18,424 nucleotides of DNA from a bacterium. GTDB lineage: Bacteria > Pseudomonadota > Alphaproteobacteria > Rs-D84 > CACZYB01. Location: NCBI GenBank assembly GCA_024692925.1, contig JAILLX010000073.1, forward strand, positions 1 to 18,424, given 5' to 3'. Below are positions 7,214 to 14,079 of this stretch, in pieces. Every line of letters starts with the position of its first letter. The stretch's first letter is position 1. The notes under the pieces are model-generated. The model ran no database searches and was not told where the DNA came from. It saw only the letters and a program-made list of their open reading frames with translations. A program made the position numbers and the translations under genes.

Positions 7214-8389
7214 TTAGCTTACAATGTTAAGTATTATTTGTTTTATATTCTTAAAAATACGAACTAAGAAATTACTTCTTTCCACATTTTCAAGAGTAAT
7301 AAGTTTGTAATCACGAATCTTGTTTCCATCAATATAAAGTGTCAATTTTCCAACTTCGGTTCCTTTTACAACAGGTGCAGGAAGTGGTGAATTATATGTT
7401 GCACGAAGTTCAACATTTGGATTTTCACCAATTTTATTTGTGACTAAAACCTTATCAGAAACACCAACAGACACCTTTGATTTTTTACCAAACCAAACTG
7501 GAATTTCTATAACTTTATCATTTGGTTCAAAGTAAATTAAATTGGAAAATTCACGGAATCCCCACTCAAGCAAAGCTTTTGAATCAGTAAATCTTATATA
7601 ACTTGGATTTCCACCCTTTATACCATTTACAACAGAAATCAATCTCCTGTCGTTTTTCTTTGCTGATGATGATAGACCATAACCACCCTTTGTAGTGTGG
7701 CCAGTTTTAAGTCCATCAGATGATGGCATAATCCAAAGAAGTTTGTTTCTGTTATCTTTGTTTCCTGTTAATTTTTCTTTGTAAAGGAATTCTTTTTCAC
7801 CAAAATAATGATAATATTCTGGGAAGTCCTGAATAATACGGCGAGAAAGTACCGCTAAATCTTCGACTGACATAAGATGATCTTTTTCATACCAACCAGA
7901 AGCATTAACAAGTGTTGTTTTTTTAAGTCCAAGACGGTATGCAAGTTCATTTAATTCATCAACAAATTTTGCTTCACTTCCACTTACATTTTCAGCAATA
8001 ACGATTGTTGCATCATTACCGCTGTTTACAATAATTCCACGAATCAAATCTTCGATACGAACTTTTTCGCCATATTCCAAAAACATTGTGGAACCAGAAT
8101 TTGCATTCATTGCCTTTGCCTTTTTCCATGCTTCTGGACCTACAACAAATTCAGTATCAAGTGTATAAGTTCCATTTTTAATCTTTTCGAATATATAATA
8201 TATTGTCATTAACTTACTCATTGATGATGGTGGGACCGGCACAGTAGAATTTCTTTCAAACAAAATCTTACCACTATCAAAATCCATAAGTATTGCATAA
8301 GGTGCCTTTATATCAGGACCAACAGCAGAATTAACAGACATATTTGCAAAGAATGAAAGAAATGCAATAATTAATGATATTTTTTTCAA
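7214..8389 (-). CDS. dacA: D-alanyl-D-alanine carboxypeptidase (PBP5/6 type, DacA)
   Basis: This is a low-molecular-weight penicillin-binding protein that removes the terminal D-Ala from peptidoglycan stem peptides in the periplasm. It is 391 residues long and has a signal peptide (1-22, ending near NSA-VG). The three active-site motifs are present: SMSK (S56 nucleophile, K59), SGN (123-125) and KTG (228-230). A beta-rich C-terminal domain (about 275-360) and a final amphipathic helix (about 372-391) that would anchor it to the membrane follow, as in PBP5. The start is the rare codon TTG at 8389. It has AGGAG six bases upstream, and no ATG lies near enough to replace it. It is the first gene of a four-gene operon. 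Confidence 0.95.
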   Translation of the reverse strand: MKKISLIIAFLSFFANMSVNSAVGPDIKAPYAILMDFDSGKILFERNSTVPVPPSSMSKLMTIYYIFEKIKNGTYTLDTEFVVGPEAWKKAKAMNANSGSTMFLEYGEKVRIEDLIRGIIVNSGNDATIVIAENVSGSEAKFVDELNELAYRLGLKKTTLVNASGWYEKDHLMSVEDLAVLSRRIIQDFPEYYHYFGEKEFLYKEKLTGNKDNRNKLLWIMPSSDGLKTGHTTKGGYGLSSSAKKNDRRLISVVNGIKGGNPSYIRFTDSKALLEWGFREFSNLIYFEPNDKVIEIPVWFGKKSKVSVGVSDKVLVTNKIGENPNVELRATYNSPLPAPVVKGTEVGKLTLYIDGNKIRDYKLITLENVERSNFLVRIFKNIKQIILNIVS

Positions 8390-8391
8390 TT

Positions 8392-8400
8392 TTTTCTCCT
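8392..8400 (-). promoter_or_regulatory. dacA ribosome-binding site that fixes a TTG start
   Basis: AAGGAG on the minus strand lies six bases before TTG 8389, the codon that opens a typical signal peptide (MKKISLII). The next in-frame ATG is 16 codons further on and would remove the signal peptide. The non-ATG start may hold expression down. Confidence 0.65.
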
Positions 8401-8420
8401 TAAATTATTTCTTTTACTAA

Positions 8421-8449
8421 TTATTACTAAATTTTTTAAATAATAGCAA
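8421..8449 (-). promoter_or_regulatory. Candidate promoter of dacA-tmk-holB-tatD
   Basis: On the minus strand, TTGCTA (8444-8449) and TAATAA (8421-8426) are 17 bases apart, with a predicted leader of about 25 bases. The -10 box is imperfect and the region is AT-rich. Confidence 0.4.
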
Positions 8450-8471
8450 CGATAAATTTTAAAATTTAGTC

Positions 8472-8499
8472 TTGCTTATAGATTTTTTTTTGTTAAAAT
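8472..8499 (+). promoter_or_regulatory. Candidate dnaX promoter
   Basis: TTGCTT (8472-8477) and TAAAAT (8494-8499) are 16 bases apart, about 30 bases before the dnaX start. The -10 context TTAAAATAAAG recurs upstream of topA at 14044-14054, which suggests a shared promoter style. It lies in the 141-base gap divergent to dacA. Confidence 0.45.
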
Positions 8500-8530
8500 A
8501 AAGGCAATTATGTCGGAAGGTTAAAAATTT

Positions 8531-9727
8531 ATGGCTGATACACAAAAAACATATAAGGTTTTAGCAAGAAAATACAGACCAAGTACTTTGGAAGAATTGG
8601 TCGGTCAAGATGTCTTAGTTCAAACTATTACTAATGCAATTAAAACAAATAGACTTGCACACGCATATATATTTACTGGTATTCGTGGTGTTGGAAAAAC
8701 TTCTACGGCTCGAATCTTTGCAAAATCACTAAACTGTGTTGGTGCGGATGGAAAGGCAACTGGACCACAAATAAAACCTTGTGGTGTTTGTGAACATTGT
8801 CGTGCAATTGCCGAAGACAGGGATATTGATGTTATTGAAATGGATGCTGCAAGTAGAACTGGTGTCGATGATATCCGTGAAATAATTGATGGTGTACAGT
8901 ATAAACCTTCATCTGCAAGATACAAAGTTTATATAATCGATGAAGTTCATATGCTTTCAAAAAGTGCGTTTAATGCCCTTCTTAAAACATTGGAAGAACC
9001 ACCTGAATATACTAAATTTATTTTTGCAACAACCGAAATTCGAAAGGTACCTGCAACCGTTCTTTCCAGATGTCAACGTTTCGATTTACCGAGGGTTGAA
9101 ATGGACGTACTTTGTAAGCATTTCAAACATATTTGCGAACTTGAAAATGTAAAAATCGATGACGAATCAATTCAAATTATCGCAAAAACTGCGGATGGAT
9201 CTGTTCGTGATGGTATGAGCTTTTTGGATCAAGTAATTTCAAATTGTGAGGGTGATATTACCGCAGAAAAAGTTTCGAAAATTTTAGGACTTGCTTCGAA
9301 AAATGTTATATTTGAACTTTTCGAAAATATTATGACAGGACAGATACAAAAGGCTATTGAATTAATAAATACTCAATATAAACTTGGTGTTGATCCTGTA
9401 CTTGTTTTGACTGATTTGTTGGAAATGACTCATCATATCACAAGGGTGAAAATTTCGCCTCAGTCTGCAGGACTTCTTCCACTTATTCCGGAGGAGCAAG
9501 AGAAAGTAAAACAATTTGCAAATAAACTTTCCATTGCGGTATTGGCACGAATTTGGCAAATGCTTTTAAAGGGATTTGATGAACTTAAAAAGGTTCCAAA
9601 TGTGCTTTCGGCTGTGGAAATGATATTGATACGACTTTCGTATATTGGTATGATGCCAAGCCCAGTTGAAATTTTGGAAAAAATTGAAAATCAGAATTCG
9701 GCTGAAGTTCAAAAAAAAAATAGCTAG
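8531..9727 (+). CDS. dnaX: DNA polymerase III subunit gamma (frame-0 product of dnaX)
   Basis: DnaX forms the motor of the clamp loader. The frame-0 product has 398 residues and holds all three conserved domains. The P-loop GIRGVGKT is at 50-57, with zinc ligands C69, C84, C87 and C90. The Walker B motif YIIDEVHML is at 134-142 and the SRC sensor at 179-181. The collar domain runs from about 245 to 370. The start is ATG 8531, with GGAAGG ten bases upstream. The frame ends with QKKNS and TAG, right after a run of ten A at 9711-9720. Sequence typical of the DnaX C-terminus continues immediately in another frame. I therefore read this as the gamma form, with the full tau form needing a frame change at the A run. 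A natural frameshift mutation or a homopolymer sequencing error is the alternative. Confidence 0.93.
   Translation: MADTQKTYKVLARKYRPSTLEELVGQDVLVQTITNAIKTNRLAHAYIFTGIRGVGKTSTARIFAKSLNCVGADGKATGPQIKPCGVCEHCRAIAEDRDIDVIEMDAASRTGVDDIREIIDGVQYKPSSARYKVYIIDEVHMLSKSAFNALLKTLEEPPEYTKFIFATTEIRKVPATVLSRCQRFDLPRVEMDVLCKHFKHICELENVKIDDESIQIIAKTADGSVRDGMSFLDQVISNCEGDITAEKVSKILGLASKNVIFELFENIMTGQIQKAIELINTQYKLGVDPVLVLTDLLEMTHHITRVKISPQSAGLLPLIPEEQEKVKQFANKLSIAVLARIWQMLLKGFDELKKVPNVLSAVEMILIRLSYIGMMPSPVEILEKIENQNSAEVQKKNS
9711..9727 (+). promoter_or_regulatory. dnaX A10 slippery run with stops in both other frames
   Basis: Ten A (9711-9720) are followed by TAGCTAG. With ten A the frame reads Q-K-K-N-S-stop at 9725-9727. 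With eleven it reads Q-K-K-K-stop at 9721-9723. With nine or twelve it reads through as Q-K-K-(K)-I-A-S-H into the tau tail. Long A runs are known slippage sites for RNA polymerase, including the A9 run in Thermus thermophilus dnaX. Confidence 0.65.
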
Positions 9728-10136
9728 TCATATTGTATCCGGCTCTTTGTTTGAAGAGGTGGAAAGTTTGGATAATGATGTTGCGACTATGACTATTGAA
9801 GGGTTAGTAGATCTTTTGAAAGAAAAAAAATCATTCATTTTATCCCAAGATGTTGCAAGGTATATAAGATTTGTTGGTTTTGATAACGGAATTTTATCAG
9901 TTAACCTTGAAGATGGCTATCCAAGGGAAATTATCAAAAATATAAATCACTTTTTTGAGGAAAATAAGTATAAAATAAAAATGGAATATTCTTCGGAAAA
10001 AGGAGAAGATACCTTGGAACAGAAGAAAAAAGCTGTATTCAAAAAACAATTAGAAGAGGTTTCCCAAAATCCAATTTTAAAGGAAATTTTGGAATGTTTC
10101 TCTAATTCTGTGGTTGCAAATATCGAAGAATTATAG
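9711..10136 (+). CDS. dnaX: DnaX tau-specific C-terminal region (frame-shifted exon-like segment)
   Basis: This frame encodes 141 residues from the A run to TAG at 10134-10136. It has no ribosome-binding site or start of its own at a sensible place. Its content fits the C-terminus of alphaproteobacterial DnaX: LVDLLKEKK and ARYIRFVGFDNG, then PREIIKNINHFFEENKYKI, GEDTLEQKKK, and a final NPILKEILECFSN. These match the family's G-x-x-TL-x-EQ and hP-hh-x-x-hL-x-x-F pattern (h, hydrophobic), though more weakly than in G+C-rich relatives. In other bacteria this part of tau contacts the polymerase and the DnaB helicase. Joined to the first part by loss of one A (or gain of two), the product would be 534 (or 535) residues, a normal tau size. 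No internal stop or decay is visible, which argues for purifying selection. Confidence 0.8.
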   Translation, partial: KKKIASHIVSGSLFEEVESLDNDVATMTIEGLVDLLKEKKSFILSQDVARYIRFVGFDNGILSVNLEDGYPREIIKNINHFFEENKYKIKMEYSSEKGEDTLEQKKKAVFKKQLEEVSQNPILKEILECFSNSVVANIEEL

Positions 10137-10142
10137 TATAAT
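10114..10142 (+). promoter_or_regulatory. ybaB promoter overlapping the end of dnaX
   Basis: TTGCAA (10114-10119) and TATAAT (10137-10142) are separated by exactly 17 bases. The -35 box lies inside the last tau codons and the -10 box starts right after the tau stop codon. It would give ybaB expression independent of dnaX. Confidence 0.6.
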
Positions 10143-10175
10143 TTAACCATTAATTTAACTTAACAAGGAGAAAAA

Positions 10176-10499
10176 ATGGTAAACATTAATGAATTGGTTG
10201 CTCAGGCACAAGCTATGCAAGCAAAAGTTAAACTTGCTCAAAATGAACTTTCAAAACAAGAAGTGACTGGTGAAGCTGGAAACGGTCTTGTTAAAATTAC
10301 AATGACTTGTACAAAAGAAACAAAAAAATGTGAAATTGATGCTTCTCTTTTAAAAGCTGAAGAAAAAGAAACTTTGGAAGATTTGATTGTTGCTGCAATG
10401 AATAACACAAAGGATTTGGCTGATGAAGTTGCAACTGCTACTATGGAAGAAGCGACATCTGGACTTCAACTTCCTGAAGGTGTTGATTTGCCTATGTAA
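10176..10499 (+). CDS. ybaB: YbaB/EbfC family nucleoid-associated protein
   Basis: This is a small DNA-binding protein of the YbaB/EbfC family, which forms tweezer-like dimers and affects nucleoid structure and gene expression. It is 107 residues long, close to the family's 103-110. It starts with NINELVAQAQAMQAKV, a typical amphipathic helix, followed by the conserved VTGEAGNGLVKITM (30-43) and the later LEDLIVAAMNNTKDLADE (about 69-86). An excellent AAGGAG site precedes ATG 10176. It follows dnaX as in most bacteria, where recR usually comes next; here recR is absent and a terminator follows. Confidence 0.95.
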   Translation: MVNINELVAQAQAMQAKVKLAQNELSKQEVTGEAGNGLVKITMTCTKETKKCEIDASLLKAEEKETLEDLIVAAMNNTKDLADEVATATMEEATSGLQLPEGVDLPM

Positions 10500-10512
10500 T
10501 TTTAAATCATTA

Positions 10513-10547
10513 AAAAAAATCATCCCCTCGAATTTGGGGGGATTTTA
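10513..10547 (+). terminator. Terminator after ybaB
   Basis: AAATC-A-TCCCC (10517-10527) pairs with GGGGG-G-GATTT, ending at 10545, around an eight-base loop and followed by TTTT. An A8 run before it gives a good T tract on the opposite strand as well. Confidence 0.75.
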
Positions 10548-10562
10548 ATATCTTATATATAA

Positions 10563-10862
10563 ATGCCATCAAATAAAGAATTTTTAGATTTTATTTTAGA
10601 ACAATTATCCCAACTTTCCGATATAAAATATCGTAAAATGATGGGGGAATATATTATCTATTATCGAGGAAAAGTTGTTGGTGGTATTTATGATAATAGA
10701 TTTTTGATTAAGCCAACTAAATCCGTATTAGAAATTATACCTGATGCGGTAATGGAAATTCCTTACCCTAATGCAAAGCCTATGGTTTTGATTGAAGATA
10801 TTGAAAATCAAAAATTATTAGTACAGTTATTTAATCAAATTTATTCTGAATTACCAAAATAA
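10563..10862 (+). CDS. TfoX N-terminal-domain protein
   Basis: The 99 residues match the N-terminal domain of TfoX/Sxy, a family that includes regulators of competence genes. The core KMMGEYIIYYRGKVVGGIYD (26-45) followed by RFLIKPT (46-52) is the family's M-F/M-G-x-y-x-hY-x-x-G-K-hh-h-hh-x-d (h, hydrophobic) pattern, and a PYPNAKPMV segment follows at about 68-76. No TfoX C-terminal domain is present. Stand-alone forms of this domain are common and mostly uncharacterised, so a role in competence should not be assumed. ATG 10563 directly follows an in-frame stop and has no ribosome-binding site. It lies only about 17 bases after the ybaB terminator, so the message may be leaderless or made by read-through. 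It ends in tandem TAA codons and its own terminator. Confidence 0.8.
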   Translation: MPSNKEFLDFILEQLSQLSDIKYRKMMGEYIIYYRGKVVGGIYDNRFLIKPTKSVLEIIPDAVMEIPYPNAKPMVLIEDIENQKLLVQLFNQIYSELPK

Positions 10863-10867
10863 TAAAG

Positions 10868-10904
10868 CAAAAAAAACCGTCCGCAATGGACGGCTTTTGT
10901 TTTA
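10868..10904. terminator. Bidirectional terminator between the TfoX-domain gene and fabG
   Basis: CCGTCC (10877-10882) pairs with GGACGG (10888-10893) around a five-base loop. An A8 tract stands on one side and TTTTGTTTT on the other, so it can stop the plus-strand gene and the minus-strand serS-fabD-fabG operon. Confidence 0.85.
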
Positions 10905-10916
10905 CATTTCTGTGTA

Positions 10917-11654
10917 TTAAACTCTTAACATACCACCGTTTACATGGATTGTTTGACCGGTAATATAAGAAGATTCATCACTTGCCAAGAAAACAATTGC
11001 ATTTGCAATATCGGTTGTTGTACCAAAGCGTTTTGCTGGAATTTGTTCCAACATTTTTGCCTTTATATCATCAGATAAAACATCAGTCATCGCAGTTGAA
11101 ATAAACCCAGGTGCGATACAATTTACTGTGATACCACGACTTGCAACTTCAGCAGCTAAGGCCTTACTCATACCAGTTAAACCAGCCTTTGTTGCACAAT
11201 AGTTTGCCTGTCCAGCATTACCCATCCAACCAACAACGGATGTAATATTTATAATTCTTCCGAAACGATTTTTCATCATTGGTGTCACAACATCACGTGC
11301 AAGTTTGAATGATGCAGTCAAGTTGACATCAATAACTGCCTGCCAATCTTCGTCCTTCATACGCATCATAAGTCCATCACGTGTAAGACCGGCATTATTG
11401 ATAAGAATATCAATACGACCTGCAACCTTTAATGCTTCCTCGACCAAAGTTTTTGTTGCACCGTCAACTGATAAATCAGCAGGGATTGCGAATGCCCTGT
11501 CGCCAAGTTCATTTTTAAGATTTTCAAGAACTTCTTTTTTACGACCAGTCAAAATTACGGTTGCACCCTGAGCATGCAAAGTTTTTGCAACTTGTTCACC
11601 AATACCACCAGTCGCACCAGTCACCAAAGCTACTTTTCCAGTTAAATCAAACAT
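10917..11654 (-). CDS. fabG: 3-oxoacyl-[acyl-carrier-protein] reductase FabG
   Basis: FabG carries out the NADPH-dependent reduction of beta-ketoacyl-ACP in fatty acid elongation. It is a short-chain dehydrogenase of 245 residues, the usual size. The cofactor loop TGATGGIG is at 12-19 and NNAG at 86-89. The catalytic residues N111, S139, Y152 and K156 (YCATK) are all present, and the C-terminus GGMLRV is typical. ATG 11654 has a strong AGGAGG site. It lies nine bases after fabD and is last in the serS-fabD-fabG operon. The neighbours acpP and fabF, which often follow fabG, are missing; a terminator comes straight after. Confidence 0.96.
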   Translation of the reverse strand: MFDLTGKVALVTGATGGIGEQVAKTLHAQGATVILTGRKKEVLENLKNELGDRAFAIPADLSVDGATKTLVEEALKVAGRIDILINNAGLTRDGLMMRMKDEDWQAVIDVNLTASFKLARDVVTPMMKNRFGRIINITSVVGWMGNAGQANYCATKAGLTGMSKALAAEVASRGITVNCIAPGFISTAMTDVLSDDIKAKMLEQIPAKRFGTTTDIANAIVFLASDESSYITGQTIHVNGGMLRV

Positions 11655-11663
11655 AAAATCCTC

Positions 11664-12605
11664 CTATAAATTTTTTAAAAATTCAGTAATAGTTTCAACA
11701 CTTCCAACAGGAGTTGAAACAGCTTTATCAGTACATCTTTTTACTAAACCAGAAAGAACATTACCACTTCCGATTTCAGTAAAACTATCCACACCTTTTG
11801 AAAGCATAAAGTCAACCGATTCACGGAAACGAACGCCGTTTACCATTTGAAGTGCAAGGTGTTCTTTTATATCTTTTGCATCAGTTGCGATTTCAGCAGT
11901 TCTGTTTGAAACAAATGGAACAATCGGATTTTTGAATGTTATTTCAGAAAGTGCACCCTCAACAACTTCCTTTGCCGAAGCCATAAGTGGACAATGAGCA
12001 GGAACAGAAACAGGAAGAATAACTGACTTTCGTGCACCCAATTCCTTTGCAATATCAACAGCCTTTTCAATAGCAGATTTATGACCACTGATTACAATTT
12101 GACCAGGGCAATTATCATTTGCAACAGAGCATTTTTCAGTTTCGGTTGAAGCCCTTTCACATACTTCACGAACCTTTTCAATATCAAGTCCAATTATTGC
12201 CATCATTGCACCAAGACCAGCAGGTACAGCCTCCGCCATTGCCTTTGCACGGATTTTAAGAAGTCTTGCCCCAACAGAAATTGGCATTACTTCGGCACCA
12301 CATAATGCAGAATATTCACCCAAAGAATGACCAGCAACCATATCACAAAGTTCAGTTATTTTTTTACCGCTTTGGTTTTCAATAACTTTTAATGTTGCCA
12401 TACTTACAGCAAAAAGTGCAGGTTGTGTATTTTCAGTTTTATTCAAAGCATCCGCATCATCACCAAAAATTATTGATGAAAGATTTTGCGATAATGCAGA
12501 ATCTACTTCCTCAAAAACTTCTTTTGCTTCGGTAAAGTTTTGGTATAAATCCAAACCCATTTTTAATTTTTGTGATCCCTGTCCTGGGAATAAAAACGCA
12601 CGCAT
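11664..12605 (-). CDS. fabD: Malonyl-CoA:ACP transacylase FabD
   Basis: FabD moves the malonyl group from CoA to acyl carrier protein, supplying the extender unit for fatty acid synthesis. The protein is 313 residues, the normal length. FPGQGSQ (6-12) forms the oxyanion-hole loop. The nucleophile is S94 in GHSLGEYSALCG, R119 binds the malonyl carboxylate, and H204 (VPAHCPLM) completes the catalytic pair. ATG 12605 follows AAAGGA and lies 24 bases after serS. It shares an operon with fabG, so two consecutive steps of fatty acid synthesis are co-expressed with a tRNA synthetase. Confidence 0.96.
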   Translation of the reverse strand: MRAFLFPGQGSQKLKMGLDLYQNFTEAKEVFEEVDSALSQNLSSIIFGDDADALNKTENTQPALFAVSMATLKVIENQSGKKITELCDMVAGHSLGEYSALCGAEVMPISVGARLLKIRAKAMAEAVPAGLGAMMAIIGLDIEKVREVCERASTETEKCSVANDNCPGQIVISGHKSAIEKAVDIAKELGARKSVILPVSVPAHCPLMASAKEVVEGALSEITFKNPIVPFVSNRTAEIATDAKDIKEHLALQMVNGVRFRESVDFMLSKGVDSFTEIGSGNVLSGLVKRCTDKAVSTPVGSVETITEFLKNL

Positions 12606-12629
12606 TTTTTCTTTTTTCCTTTCGTTATA

Positions 12630-13895
12630 TTATAAATATTCCTTACCACCCATATATGGACGAAGTTTTTCTGGGATTCTTACCTTACCATCCGCAGTTT
12701 GATGATTTTCCAAGAATGGTGCAAGGATACGTGGTGTTGCAATACCTGTATTATTCAAAGTATAGCAATATTTAACCTTTCCGGTTGCGTTTTCACGATA
12801 GCGGATGTTTGCACGTCTTGCTTGCCAATCAAGAAGGTTCGAACAAGAATGTGTTTCACGATATTTGTTTTGTGATGGAGTCCATGCCTCTAAATCATAC
12901 ATTTTGTACTTACCTGCCCCCATATCACCAGTGCAACATGCAAGTACTTGGTATGGAAGTTCCAAATCTTTCAAAACTTCCTCGGCTGTTTCAAGAAGGG
13001 TATTATACCATTTTTCACTTTCTGCTAAATCAGCCTTGCAAATAACATATTGTTCCACCTTCATAAATTGATGAACACGAATAAGACCACGAACATCCTT
13101 TCCCGCAGAACCAGCCTCACTTCTGAAACATGGTGAATATCCAGCATAAAGGATAGGAAGTTGGTTTTCTTCTAAAATTTCATCACGGTGAAGTGATGTA
13201 AGAACAATTTCCGCAGTTCCAGAAAGATACAAATTTTCCTTTGGCAAATAGTAAACATCATCACGACCAGTTGGGAAATGTCCGGTTCCGTATAATGCCT
13301 CTTCCTTTACCATTGATGGAACAGTTATCATTGTAAATCCCTTTGCGGTCAACTTATCCATCATATACATATGAAGTGCAATTTCCAATCTTGACGCTGC
13401 ACCCTTAAGTGTGTAAGAACGAGAACCACAAACTTTGGCAACACGTTTGAAATCAGCCCAATCATTCATTTCCAAAATATCATAGTGATCACGTGGTTCA
13501 AAATCAAACTTTCGTGGAGTACCTTCACGGCGAAGAACGACATTTTCACTATCATCTTTACCAACAGGAACATCCGGTGCAGGAATATTTGGCACCCTCC
13601 ACATCATATCATCAAATTCAGGTTGCTTTGTCGAAAGTTCGGTTTCATAAACCTTTATTTTATCATTTATATCTTTTGATTCAGTAATAGCCTGTTTCTT
13701 TTCTTCATCTTTGAGTGATGGAATCTTTGAAGTAATAGCATTTTTTTGTTCGCGTAAATCCTGAAGTTTTTGATTAATTGCCAAAATCTCACGATCAAGT
13801 TTAAGCATCAAATCAATATCGATATCGACATTTTTTTGTTCGCAAGTTTTTTTAACAAGGCTTGTGTTTTCCCTTATAAATTTTATATCTAACAT
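12630..13895 (-). CDS. serS: Serine-tRNA ligase
   Basis: SerS charges tRNA-Ser (and tRNA-Sec where present) with serine. The 421 residues include an N-terminal coiled-coil arm (about 25-100) that grips the long variable arm of the tRNA. A class II catalytic core follows: TAE (227-229), motif 2 with FRSEAGSAGKDVRG (257-270), and motif 3 around NNTGIATPRILAPFLENHQ (381-399). Motif 3 reads ATPR where many homologues have AVGR; the key arginine (R389) is kept. The typical IPEKLRPYMGG ends the protein. ATG 13895 has AAGGG upstream. It is the first gene of serS-fabD-fabG and has a strong promoter. Confidence 0.97.
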   Translation of the reverse strand: MLDIKFIRENTSLVKKTCEQKNVDIDIDLMLKLDREILAINQKLQDLREQKNAITSKIPSLKDEEKKQAITESKDINDKIKVYETELSTKQPEFDDMMWRVPNIPAPDVPVGKDDSENVVLRREGTPRKFDFEPRDHYDILEMNDWADFKRVAKVCGSRSYTLKGAASRLEIALHMYMMDKLTAKGFTMITVPSMVKEEALYGTGHFPTGRDDVYYLPKENLYLSGTAEIVLTSLHRDEILEENQLPILYAGYSPCFRSEAGSAGKDVRGLIRVHQFMKVEQYVICKADLAESEKWYNTLLETAEEVLKDLELPYQVLACCTGDMGAGKYKMYDLEAWTPSQNKYRETHSCSNLLDWQARRANIRYRENATGKVKYCYTLNNTGIATPRILAPFLENHQTADGKVRIPEKLRPYMGGKEYL

Positions 13896-13930
13896 TTCTT
13901 AAAGTCCCTTTTATTGAAAATATGCATGTA

Positions 13931-13959
13931 ATTATATAAAATTGATTACAAATAATCAA
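13931..13959 (-). promoter_or_regulatory. serS-fabD-fabG promoter
   Basis: On the minus strand, TTGATT (13954-13959) and a perfect TATAAT (13931-13936) are 17 bases apart. Transcription would begin near 13924, about 30 bases before the serS start. Confidence 0.6.
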
Positions 13960-14012
13960 GGTGGAAATAAAAAATCTGTACTTTATATATTATATATATA
14001 AAAAATTTGTCC

Positions 14013-14054
14013 TTGACTTTCACCCATAAAAAGGGGTTTTATATTAAAATAAAG
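14013..14054 (+). promoter_or_regulatory. Candidate topA promoter region
   Basis: TTGACT (14013-14018) is a near-consensus -35 box. The best-spaced -10 is TTTTAT (14037-14042, 18 bases). The stronger TTAAAATAAAG (14044-14054), which is like the dnaX -10 context, is too far away at 26 bases. The exact -10 box is therefore uncertain. The rest of the 184-base gap between serS and topA is AT-rich, with a TA-repeat stretch near 13984-14001. Confidence 0.35.
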
Positions 14055-14079
14055 TGAAAAAACAAATAGGTAGTAAAAA

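Noticed and set aside
9666..10136. An independent gene starting at ATG 9666 in the frame of the tau tail
   Set aside because: The part before 9711 only overlaps dnaX codons in another frame, with no ribosome-binding site and a Lys/Arg-rich nonsense-like sequence. The conserved part begins at the A run, so it is better read as the dnaX tail.
12785..13071. Plus-strand frames of 86-88 codons within serS
   Set aside because: They are shadows of a clear, full-length serine-tRNA ligase and have no start signals.
13980..14003. A TA-repeat stretch before topA as a replication origin or DNA-unwinding element
   Set aside because: No DnaA boxes or origin-linked genes are nearby; such AT-rich runs are expected in the gaps of this genome.
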